Part shown: positions 1-10,424 of the stretch, in pieces
Layout: every line of letters starts with the position of its first letter
Position numbering within the stretch: the first letter of the stretch is position 1
From: Oreocharis arfaki
Lineage: Eukaryota > Chordata > Aves > Passeriformes > Paramythiidae
Assembly: GCA_013398015.1 (NCBI GenBank)
Contig: VZRR01005734.1
Location: forward strand, 62,001 to 126,000
DNA: 64,000 nt
Direction: 5' to 3'
Made by a program: the position numbers and the translations under genes
Notes under the pieces: generated by a model
What the model was told of the DNA's origin: nothing
Databases searched by the model: none
What the model saw: only the letters and a program-made list of their open reading frames with translations

Positions 1-3000
1 TAAATGCTTTTCATAAGAAGTAGTACTTATTTTACTCATTTTTGTGATTGCTTTTGTAAATGGAAAGAAGTAAATCACAGTGAAGTTAGTCCAAAGTTGG
101 GACAATATTGAGTTCAAGAGGTACAGCAGAAATTTAGCGAAAATGCAAATAGATCTGGGTCCTGTCAAAAGTTACTCCTTCATTTACCAAGGAAACTTCA
201 CTAAATTAATGGATTTTAGAGGAGAGGGAAACTTAAAACTATTTAATATGACTGTATGTATTTTGCATGCCATAGAATTCCACTCAGTTATCTCTGCAAA
301 ACTATTTCCTGCCAGACAGTGGGCCAGATCTCACCTCTGCTTGCTTTAACCACTTCAGTCTCAGAGCACTCTCCAGAGATGTTCTCTGACAGGGCTGTTG
401 CAGCTTTCTGTAGAAAGGCCTAATGGTTCCATGAAACATGAAGTGAGAGCTGTATGTATGTATGTACTCCTTCTGTAATCCCACAGTCCGAGGGGTTGCT
501 CAAGACAGGAATGAAACGAAGCAAGGGGAAATCAATGTTTAACTTGGAAATATTTGTCAGTTAACAAGTCACAAGGAAGTGAGTACCTCTAGCACCTACT
601 AGGAGTTTATTTTATACTTAATTTATACTCTTTTTTTGAATGGGGAGTGTATTTTAAAAAAGTGAACACAAAAAAATCTTCCTTTTGAGCTTTGTTACCA
701 TTGAATTTCCTAAGTTTGGGAATATTCTCTAAATGTACTTGAAAACAGTTATTTTGTAGAAGGCTGACTGTCCAGACTCTGACCACACTTAAACAAATAC
801 TGAAATCCATCCTTCTAATGGATAACACATAATTGTGTTCTGTTTAGGGATGCTTTCCTGAACTGGAAGTACAGCTTGTGTGCTTCAATTGTTTTAAGGG
901 ATCCATTTTCTGGCGTCTTGTTGCTTTTCTCCTTTTTTCCCTTCAAAACCCCCTCTGTTGAGTTTAGAAGTATATTCCTTTACAGTCTCACAAGTCACGT
1001 TTTCTGAGACCTGGAATTCCTTATTCAAGAAAATCTGCTGGAAATCCATAAAAACTCTATGTACAATAAACAGGAGACCTACTTCACCCTTGAGTTCTGG
1101 ATCTTAGGTCTCTGTCATCTTGAAGAACAACTTAATCCCTCCGAGGGAGGAGTCTCCCAGGTATTTCCGTATGGATCAGTCCCGTAAAGCCTTGATCTTT
1201 GTCTCAGAGCCACATCGATCTGTCTTGTCTGCAGTGGCTGAAAGGACTTTATGCATTGAATTTTCTCAGAAGTGCTATAAAATAACACGTCTTGGCGAGT
1301 GAAGCCAGCCTGTTAACGTATGGATTTTCTGCCTTGAGTGATTTTCTAAAATCAATAACTCATTAAAAAGAAAAAAGCTCAATTCTCACAATTCATAACC
1401 ATGCAAATAAACAGGCTGACTTCAGCAGCAGCACCCAGCTGAGTTAGAACAGTGGGTTTGGAGGATCTTGTGTTGTTTGTTCAGTTGCCCTGACTGCAGT
1501 TTCATTTTTGCTGGATCCTTCTTGAAAAAAATATTTTAACAACAGTATTCATTCATTAGTTCTTAAGAATAATGCTCTGTTGGCAGAATGGTGAACTAGT
1601 TGCTAAAAATAAGGTCTGCTGGTGAATCCTTTAAAAACATGACTACATCCCCAGGAAGTAACTCTCTTTCAGTGAAGAATAAAAGTGTAAATCATTTTCA
1701 AAATCACAATCTCTCGAAATGCTTTATGCACGTAATAATTCCTCAAAAAAGTGTCAGATAACTTGGCAGGGGTGGAAGCTTTCCATCCCAAGTGTGTAGA
1801 GTGTTGCAGTCATTAATTTATTGACTGAATTGATCTGACTTTTAAGAGACTCCCTGGCTTGGCATCAGTATTCTGTTTATCTCACAAGCAATGAATCTCC
1901 TCTTCCTCCCTGTGTGTAAATACTTAATAGCTGTTAACTTAAAAGGTCAGGCCTTGCTGGATCCTTAAGTATTGTGCTTCAAGGTACATTTAGGTTGAAG
2001 TTTTCTTTTTCTTCTGCTCAGATCTCACGTTGCTGCATTACCTGCTCTACTTGACATTCTCAGTGGCTTGGAAACTGTGTCAAATGTTTTTCAGAGAGTT
2101 AGTCCTTTTTTCAGGGTGATTTTTCTTGCATCCAGATGTATTAATTTAAAATATTTAGGGATTCTTTTTTCTCCCAAAGTACAGCGACAGGATTTAGAAT
2201 GCTCTGCAGGATGCTGAAGTCAGCCGCTTTCACAAAGCTTTTCCATATGATGCATGTCAGCAGCACAGCTTCAAGGAGTGTCTTCTCGTTTTGCTTTCCA
2301 CTTAGCATGACTTTAACAGGTGTCTCAGAATGCCTCTGAGCAGGGCAGGGTTAGTGCCTGTGATCTGGGAATAAAAAGAAAAGGTGATGGGGTGTGGAGG
2401 GAAGGAAAGGAACTGTGGAAGATGAACTGGTTCCAAAGGACACCCTCCAGCGAAGGGTGGCAAAAGAATCAAATCAGGTAGATTCAACTTTAGTGTGAGA
2501 AAGAGCAAACCTTGCATATCAGCAGGGACTCCTATGGTTTAATAAATTACTGGAAGATTAGGACAGTGAGACATGGCCTCTCTAGGAGAGTCTCTGGAAG
2601 GTCTGAGAAAATTCTGAGCCCAGTTATAAATTTCTCGATCTCGGATGAAAAATGCAGTCGCTAGTATGACCGAGCATTCTTGAATGCCTGTGTGCTGGAT
2701 CACTGGCCCTTTGAGGCCACTGGAGGAACAAACAGAGCAGACATTGTCCAGCCAAGGAATTGAAATCCAGAGCTATCCTGTTCATTTTGTGAGAAAATTA
2801 TAAGGGTCAGTTCCAGAAGCAACCAAAACTCCATTTTCTATGGAACCATATCCTCAGACTCCCATGCACCTTGTAGGGACCTTTGTGAGACCCTCAGATC
2901 CCAGGACCACTTGTGAGCAGGAGGGCAAAAGGCAGCTCCTGCTGCATCTGCTGTGGAGCCCTGCATGGGCTGGAAATAAGCTGTTTGTACTGACTGGACA

Positions 3001-4681
3001 AGGAACCATTGATCCCACTCCTTCCAGGAGATTTTCCTCAGCTGGGGGCACTAATTTAGGTCTCGTTCCTCTGTGCAATGACAAGAGCTGTAGGAACATA
3101 ATTATCTCCAAATCTTTTGCTTCTCCCCTGACAACTTGCATTGAAATGTGGCAGTGGGTTTGAATGTTATTAGGGGCACATGAACAGACATGAACAGACA
3201 GAAGGCATGACTGCATAAGCCTCATTTCCTTAGGAAATCAAGTGGAAATGTTTGTATAGTTTATATACAACACAGTATGCTTTGTGTCTGTCGTATTACC
3301 TTGAAGGTTGTTGTTGTAATCATATGTTCCGTTGTTGTGCTTCATCTAATCCAGAGTTTGTAAAAATACTGTTTTGGACTTTTGTGATTTGTTTTCCTGC
3401 ATCTCATAGGAAGCCAGGACTGGAAGGGGCGTCCTGGGTCAGTGTGTCCAGGCTCCTGCCGAGGTATATGGACTATAAAAGTTAAAAGAGAAGAATACTC
3501 TATAATAAACTTCAGATTGGTACAGTGGGAATGTTAATGAGACAAATGAAACCTTCCGTGTGGCCTTTGCAGAGCTGGAAGTCACAGCATGGGGCAGTCC
3601 CCTTGCAAATCTTGGGTCATTAGCTTATCTTCTGCAGTAACTGCCATGGATAAATGTCAGAGGATGAAGGAATTTTCCGCTTTACAGCACTGGAGTATGA
3701 AGTATTCACATGTTCCTCAGAAAATGCTGGGGAAAAGATTGCCAGATTTTTTCTTGTGTAACAAGAGTATTAAAATGTTAGACATGTTTACACGGGAGAA
3801 AATATTTGATCCAGAGAGAGGAGAGACATCCCTTAGCCTTTAAATGTGCTTGAATGACAGTAAGGCACGTCTAGCATTCTGCAGGATTTTCCTAAAGGAA
3901 ACCACAACCCAGAGGACCTTCTGTGAAATAAGATAATAGGTAAGAAAAGGATGGCAGTTTCCTATATATAGGTCACAAGGGAGCAATAATGTCAGATTAT
4001 TTCTGAAGCTGTGTTATAATGCTCAAAAGAGAACCTGATGATGTAAGGGTAAAAACCGTAAGTGCCTGCGTTTCAGAATTTGTGGTGCTTGCCTTTAGCT
4101 GTGCACTGATTGTCAGTATTAAATGTGCTGAGTACTTGCAGATTGTTAAGGACACTTCTAGAACATTTATATTCCAGAATATCTCAATGGTTTCAAATCT
4201 CAGTGATAAAATTCCCTCTACATAGGATTATATATGTGCAGCTGTTCAGAGAAAGGTACAGCCTGAGAGAAGGAGAAGGACAATAGTTTATTTGACAGTT
4301 CCCAGAAGATGAACAGAAAATAAAACAGTACTTTGAAAATCTCAGTTTTGCACTATTTAAACTTGTTGAAAAATAGAAAGATATTTTTCAAATCGTTTCA
4401 GACCATTTCCCTTTTTGAAAGCAGAGTCCGTACAGAATAAAAACATTGAAATTTTTAATGTTTTGTATGGAATATCTCTAGGATGAACTGGAAAGTCCAC
4501 TGACTGCCTTCAGTACTGCTTTTGGCTTGATTTTGTAATTCTGCATCTTTGTCCTTACACTAGAGTCTGATCCAGGAAACCAGAGAGTACTTTAGGCTCT
4601 TTCATCGAAATGCTTGAGGCTGTGAGTATTTTAAGCATCCAAACAGTCTCTTTGGCTTTGGTTTCACTGTTTGACTCTTAG
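1..4681. other. Unique non-coding stretch, no gene recognised
   Basis: AT-leaning sequence with stop codons spread through all frames; open frames are about 120 codons at most and look like nothing I know. It contains a short TATG microsatellite (about 451-466) and a 10-bp tandem duplication of catgaacaga at 3179-3198. An acceptor-like site with a good pyrimidine tract ends at 2021 and is followed by 64 open codons (2023-2214) but no convincing donor. No repeat family is recognised here. Likely intron or intergenic. Confidence 0.6.
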
Positions 4682-4749
4682 AACATGGAGTGTACTCCTA
4701 AATATTTCATTGGGCTGTCCTGTACTCCACAGCTGAGCTCTGAGCACCG
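4682..4749 (+). other. Weak candidate internal exon (68 bp)
   Basis: A T-rich tract and the acceptor gactcttag precede this segment, and the donor ccg|gtaaga follows. Frame 1 is open throughout (22 codons plus 2 bases, beginning N-M-E-C-T-P), while the other two frames contain stops. The product resembles nothing I recognise, and 22 open codons is unremarkable by chance. Real exon status is inferred only from splice-like ends. Confidence 0.12.
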
Positions 4750-6620
4750 GTAAGACTGATGGTGGTAAACTGAGCTCCATCAGCCTCGTGCCTGTTCATG
4801 GACACCCAGAACTGAAATGTGCAGTGAACTACATTCTCTGAGCAGTTCATGAAATTATAATAAGTTGAAATTTACAGCTTTATTTCAGAAAAGTCCATTT
4901 GCCATAAAAAAATTACACGCTTCTGTAGAATTAGGCAGTTTAAAAGAGTAATTCTAGAGTCTGCATCTTTAAACTTTGGACCTTTAAAGGTATTTAACTG
5001 TTAAACGCCTGACTTGATGGAGACCTGTTCCTGGAATGTTGTAGTTACTTTTCTTTTGAGGTGTCCAGAATGAGCTAGTCTTTTAAACACTGTGTGAATG
5101 CTTGCAGCATGTTAATTTTTAACATAGAGGTTTTCTTCACGAAAACTCTATTTTCTGCCCAACAGAATTTGATAGCATTTTCCATCAAAATTTTGAAGGC
5201 TGCTAAATTTGACATTGCTGCTAGGTTTGCTCAGTCAGGCTCCGCCTTTAGAAAAAAGGCTATTAAAAATCTGTCACCCAAAGGAGGGATCCTGACTGCT
5301 TTCCATTACGGGGTTGCCCCTCATGGCTCTGTTGCAATGGCTTTAAGCAGATGTGACTCATTTGTATGACTTTGGCTCTCATGCTGCCTTGGGGAACCAG
5401 CTGGCTTTGGGCTTAGTGCTCAGCTCTGAGCCTCACCCGGACCCATTTCTAAGCCCACCTTGTGCTTTACTCATCTCCTCCTAAATTGCATCCATTACAC
5501 CGTGGTCATCATGCAGTGACTGCTGATCCCAGCCTGTCACTGCTCCTCTTTGTCCAGCCACCGGCAGCTAAATCCCTTTCCCCTGGAGCCTCTGCAGTGC
5601 CGGGACTTTGTCAGCGTTGCTGGGCAGGTGTGTTGACAAGTGACTGCCTGACCAGTGAGTTTGTCTCCCAGTTTTCATTTGGGTAAGTGCATTGTCTCCC
5701 ATGCTTCTGTTGCATCAAGCTCAACATCTGTGTAATAAATAAGGCCCAGTCCTGCCTCCTTCAATCACCTCAGTGTAGAATTGAGTTGCTTTGGTAGAAC
5801 AAGGAAAAAGACTGAAGCCTGTTGGCCAGATCCTGTTTTCAATCACCTTTACACAAACTACACTGACTCCACTGAAGTCAGCAGAGAAAACCCAGAATGA
5901 ATAGTTTATATTGACCTCTGGGATAAGTGCAAGAGCAATTAAAAATTCTTTTTATCATTAATTATTATAATGCCGTGTAAAAGCACTTACATTAGGCATC
6001 ATCAGCTTTTGAAGACACCAAGTGCCCAAAGTATGTCCATGCTCCCATAACGTGTCAAAGCTACAGTTAAAAATTCCTCTTTCCCTAAAGGTGCATTTAC
6101 CTACTGGATTCTATTGCTTTTTGAGGGAAATACTTGCATAAAGAAGGAAAAATTAGTTATGTATATCCATCACAGAGAGAGCGGGAGAAATTCCTATTGA
6201 AGTTTTGCCACCTATGTTTAAGAAACTTCAAAATTATTTCAATTAGCAGGAGAGCATCACCTCTAAGTTTTATCCTTATGTTAATAATTGACAGCATTAT
6301 TCCCCCCACAGTGTTTAATATAGTCAATGCATTGAGGGAAAAAAGTATATTCACTTGAAATTCATTACTGTATTTACAATGCTGCTTTCCCATGCTTATT
6401 TTAGGGTCATTTGGGAAAAAAGCTTTAACTCTGAAAAAAAATGAATGCATTGCTATTCTGGGAGTTAGACTGTCACTTAATAAATATATTTCTGATAATA
6501 AAAATTGGTGTCATTTTCCTTGCAGGGACTTATTCGGAAGAAAGTTAATAAAAACTGCATGGAAAAACTAGCATCACAGCTTTTTTTTTATTTCTCTTTT
6601 TTTGTTCGAAATTCTGACAG
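4750..6620. other. Non-coding stretch with old repeat relics
   Basis: No gene recognised. It holds a low-quality relic at 5829-5890 (listed separately), a TAAT-rich AT patch around 5936-5975, and a long T-rich pyrimidine tract at about 6580-6605 that leads into the acceptor-like site at 6620. Confidence 0.55.
5829..5890. repeat. Old interspersed repeat relic (gatcctg / actccactgaagtca motifs)
   Basis: The segment carries 'cagatcctg', 'ctttacac' and 'gactccactgaagtcag' in the order seen in old, high-copy short repeats of birds, turtles and crocodilians, where a 'tcaatggagtt' core is typical. The match is from memory of that family's appearance. Strongly diverged, so the family name is left open. 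A further 'gcccagtcctg' motif at about 5746 may be part of the same relic. Confidence 0.4.
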
Positions 6621-6687
6621 GAAAGTTAGCCGAATGCAAAAAGTATCAAGAAACAGAGAAACATTCCATGGTCCTTAAAACCCAGAG
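6621..6687 (+). other. Candidate short internal exon (67 bp)
   Basis: A very T-rich tract (about 6580-6605) leads to acceptor ttctgacag, and the segment ends at a near-consensus donor, cagag|gtaagt. Only the third frame is open (21 codons plus 2 bases): two bases complete a preceding codon, then K-L-A-E-C-K-K-Y-Q-E-T-E-K follows, a hydrophilic lysine/glutamate-rich peptide of the kind found in coiled coils. The other two frames hit stops. Both splice signals are among the best in the window. I do not recognise the peptide, and a non-coding RNA exon or chance remain possible. Confidence 0.25.
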
Positions 6688-8829
6688 GTAAGTTTCTCTT
6701 CCTAAATATACCATTAAGTGAGGTAGCTCCGATGAACCTTTTAAATACCTTTTAAGGACAAAGACTTAACTGGCCCTGCTGATGGGAAAGTCATAATGTG
6801 GCTTTTTTCCTGATAGCTTTCTATTCTTTGTATGTGTGACAGATGTCAATGAAGTTGAAAAGTGTCCATTTCCCAGCAGGGTGCTGGCTGTTCCCCAAAA
6901 TGCCTGGGCAGTTTATAGAGGCCCTAATATCTCCTGATGGTGACGGAAGGATTTGTAGGGAAAGCTTCCTGCTGGGCAGAGGCCTGCTGCCTTTGAATAG
7001 AAGGCAGCCAGCAGCTCTGCGGGCCTCAGCAAGAGATGCCACTGCACCATCAGGAAACTTTGATTTATTATCTGAGAAATTCACCATCCATCTGCATGAA
7101 GAGGTCACAGAAGCAACTTTTCTAATGTGAATCTGAGACCCCCATTATTTCCCACTTATTGCTACAAGCATGAAAAATTGTTCCAACTGAGAAAGCTGGA
7201 CTTTCAGGACTTGTTGCCATGGTTGAATTTATAGGAATATTTAGGAGCAATGCTTAGTGGAGTTTGTTTGAACCTATAAACTCCAACAATTTTCACAGGT
7301 TTTTGCTAATTAATGCCACCACTGTGGAAATGGAAGCACTTCTGCAAACAAGCTGCGACAAATGAGATTTTTATTGCCAGTGGAAAAGCCCAGGGAATAA
7401 TTAGCGGGTCCATAGAGATCTCTTGATTACAGACATCTGCATTGGTAATGTCCAGACAGAAAGATCACCCAGGGAAATGTTTCGGGATTTTCACCTTAGG
7501 GCACGTTTATGTTGTCAGCTACACCCTTCAAAATGCAGTCAGACATATGTGGGAAAATATTTTGTGAAATGTTAGGCCAAGGAACCTGATGTTGACTAAT
7601 CTGGGCTAGAGAAACTGGCTTTGCTTTCCAAAGTACTGTCCAGCCGCCAAGGCTTGCAGATGTAACATTTTGATATCTCATTAAACCCGATTTCACAGAG
7701 ATATTTCTCAGTGCTGCATCTGAGTTGCTGTGAGTTGCCTGAGATGCTTTTGCAGTTGTCACTGCTTTATTGAATAGAATGAAGAGGAAACAACGAGACT
7801 GATTATTAAAAAAACCACATGACTTCTTGAAAACGAAGCACGGAAAAAAGAATTCATGTCAAGACAGGATTTATTAGTTCAGGTTGAAGAGTAACTTGAT
7901 TTGGGATTTTCTTCTTGTCAAAGTGATTCACAGCATAAATTATGGATCTCCTAATAGAAGTGGTAGAGGTTTTGCCTTTTTAAAAACAGCATGCTTTTAA
8001 ACTGGCCAATAAAATAATTATTTCAGGCCTATGAAGCAAACTTTAAGCTAAGGGTTTTTTAAAAACCACAATTATTTTAGTTCACAGAGCATTAGAGCAC
8101 AGTTGCCCCAGTTCTAGACTTGTTCATGTTGTATTAAATGCCAATAAATCCCAAACAAAAGTCATCCTTTCCCTGAAAAATTTATAGCCTACAGATTTGC
8201 TTGCATTTACCAATTGTGCTTGGATGTAGGATTTAAAATAAACTAAATTTATAATGCCTGTGATTTTAAAACGTTTAAACAGCAGGTCTGTCTTGCTTAG
8301 AATCTGTCTTTGATGGGATCTTCAATCCCACAAGCCTTGAAGCAGAAAATGCCCTTAAATTTGTATTTAAACCCATCCTTCTCCAGGACAACCATTAAGC
8401 AAATGATTCATTTTAAGATACATTTCAGTCCCAGTGGCATCATTTATCCTACTCATTGGTCAGGCAGTCACTTACAACGAAGTTAAGTACTGAGCAGACC
8501 TGATTCTGAACCCAGGCTGTCCTTCAAGATGTCATGAGAAGCAAGAATAACTAATTCTTCTGGCTTTTAGCCACTACATACACATAGGTAGAGCTGCACC
8601 CATTAATGCACCAACATATCAGATATTTCCAGAGATCTCTCTTGGCTTAGCTTTCTGGTCTCTCTGTGCTGAGGAGCAGGGGTAGAAGGAGTGAAAGGTT
8701 AGGAAAGAAGGAGAATTCAGAGGTTTTGAGGGTACTTTTGCTCTCAGATAACTGGAACTTGTATGATAAGTACATGTGTATTCATGGGCACTGAGTACTA
8801 GAATCCATGTTTGTTGCTGTCTGACCCAG
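6688..8829. other. Unique non-coding stretch
   Basis: No gene and no recognised repeat. Frames of 95 codons occur on both strands over 6821-7130, which marks a locally stop-poor patch rather than a gene. The segment 7340-7440 has low-repeat, TAAT-containing sequence that could be a conserved non-coding element, but this cannot be judged without alignment. Confidence 0.5.
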
Positions 8830-9070
8830 GATATTTACAGAGATGTGAAACAACTTCAGGATGAGGTTTGTAATAAGCTCATTCTGAGCCCTTATGAAGT
8901 CTTTCCAGAAGTCCCCAGAGATGCCTGTGATCACATGTATCTCGTTGTCACCGCCTTGGACAGATGGGAAAGTCCCCAGAGAAATTGCTTCAGAGTGGTG
9001 TTTACTGCTCAGGATGTGGGCTGCGATGACCCTGGTTTTGTGGAGCACTTGCACTGGTCTTGGGGTGCAG
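8830..9070 (+). other. Candidate internal exon (241 bp, 80 open codons)
   Basis: A moderately pyrimidine-rich tract ends in the acceptor gtctgacccag, and the segment closes at gtgcag|gtgaaa, a good donor. Frame 1 stays open for 80 codons plus one base (beginning D-I-Y-R-D-V-K-Q-L-Q-D-E and containing the stretch Y-E-V-F-P-E-V-P-R-D-A-C), with balanced, protein-like composition. The frame is open 54 bases upstream to an ATG at 8776 and runs to a stop after 9117, so the open frame is slightly longer than the splice-bounded part. The opposite strand is also open for 118 codons over 8782-9138, which weakens the case, since stop-poor sequence by composition would do the same. No family recognised. 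It could also be an old unrecognised repeat or a processed fragment. Confidence 0.28.
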
Positions 9071-10100
9071 GTGAAAGGACACTCTATCTTACCGTGTCCT
9101 GCAGACAGGGTTTTCATTAATCCTGGGTAGTCTTTCAAAGTACAGGCTATTTACAATCCAGATGACTTTGAGCTCCACCTTGGTACGTTTTTCAGCTGTA
9201 TTTAAGGAAATAGTTTGCAGTGGTTAAAGGTACGAATGTGTGGCATGTATATCTGCCATTCAGAAATGCGATATGAATTCCTGTAAATAAGGTATTTAAG
9301 CATAAATGTGTTTGACTGTTTTCTAATGAGCCTTGTTCACAGGCCCTGCAGGGTTAATTAGGTTTCTAGATCTTATCTTCACTCTATTACACTGAAGGCA
9401 AAAACCTCTACAGGAACTGAATCCATTCAGAAAGAGCAAATAAACTAGCTCTAAATGATCACAAACTGACCAAGCTTTTCTGCTTCAGCTCCCTGTATGC
9501 CTTCAGGCAACCAGGATTTAAAAGCACTGAGATTACAGGACCATAAAAATACACATTTACATTTACGTGTGGTCACATGCAAAATTTAAGATTTAGAGAA
9601 AGCCACAAAGGGAATGTTTAACATAAGTAGCCAGGCACAAGCTGAATTAATGACACAGCAGCCCCAGCAGAAACACAAGAAAAACATGTAAACCTTCATC
9701 TATTATTAGTTGCTGTAGCCCACACTCCAAAGCACAAGGAAGCATGGCCATTAAAGGCTGTTCTTTTCCACAAGATCTTTTAGCTGCTTCATGAATGGGA
9801 GCTGGGCAAGTCCTAAAATGTAGTGAATTCACATGTGAGAGTCCTTGTTTTGAATTTTGTGTTTTTGTTGGATGATTGAATCACTGACGATGTGAAAAGA
9901 GTAGCCAGAGCCCTCTCCCAGCCCCTGCCTGGTGGGGACACTCTGCAGGAGCACTCTCCAGCCTGTCTGTGTCGGACACCCTGGGCAGGGAGAAAGCTGC
10001 AGGTGGTGCTCCCAGGGTGTGCATCAGATCTAGCACTGAAAGGGTTTGCATTCCTGCAGCCCCTGGCAGGCAGGCAGAGCTTTTGTACCAAGCCTTGCAC
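9071..10100. other. Non-coding stretch
   Basis: Unique AT-leaning sequence to about 9890, then a GC-richer 200 bp with overlapping open frames on both strands that share no recognisable protein. No repeat identified before the hairpin at 10101. Confidence 0.5.
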
Positions 10101-10135
10101 ATCTGCTACAGGCAATTCCAGAGCCTGTAGCAGAT
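10101..10135. repeat. Perfect 13-bp inverted repeat (hairpin), 9-nt loop
   Basis: The left arm atctgctacaggc (10101-10113) and the right arm gcctgtagcagat (10123-10135) are exact reverse complements, separated by aattccaga. Flanking bases do not extend the pairing. The right arm ends four bases before the recognisable start of the CR1 fragment at 10139. A perfect stem of this length is unusual in this window. A role is not evident: it could be a terminal structure of a small mobile relic, a target-site effect near the CR1, or an RNA hairpin, though it is too short for a typical microRNA precursor. Confidence 0.85.
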
Positions 10136-10138
10136 ACG

Positions 10139-10424
10139 AGAGCATGTAGTGACAGGAGGAGGGGCAGAGGCTTCAAACTGACAGAGAGTAGATTTGGATC
10201 AGATATTAGAAAGAAATTCTTCACTGGGAGGGAGGTGAGGCCCTGGCACAGGTTGCCCAGAGAAGCTGTGGCTGCCCCATCCCTGGAAGTGTCCAAGGCC
10301 AGGCTGGATGGAGCTGTGAGCAACCTGGGATAGTGGGAGGTGTCCCTGCCCGTGGCAGTGGGGTTGGAACCAGATGGTCTTTAAAGTCGCTTCCAAACCG
10401 CTCAGTGACTCTATGATTCTATGA
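10139..10424 (+). mobile_element. CR1 non-LTR retrotransposon, 3' end fragment
   Basis: This is a 5'-truncated CR1 LINE in forward orientation. Diagnostic blocks appear in order: 'gcatgtagtgacagga', 'agagtagatttgga', 'agaaattcttcact', 'ggcacaggttgcccagagaa', 'ggctggatggagctgtgag', 'gtccctgcc', 'ggttggaaccagatg', and the octamer-like 3' terminus 'ctatgattctatga'. Only the end of ORF2 and the 3' UTR region are present; no intact reverse transcriptase. CR1 copies of this form are characteristic of bird genomes. The hairpin at 10101-10135 abuts its 5' end. Confidence 0.95.

Noticed and set aside
2022..2217. Good acceptor followed by 64 open codons
   Set aside because: No adequate donor before the stop, and no polyadenylation signal was noticed after it. 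An isolated acceptor plus open frame is common by chance.
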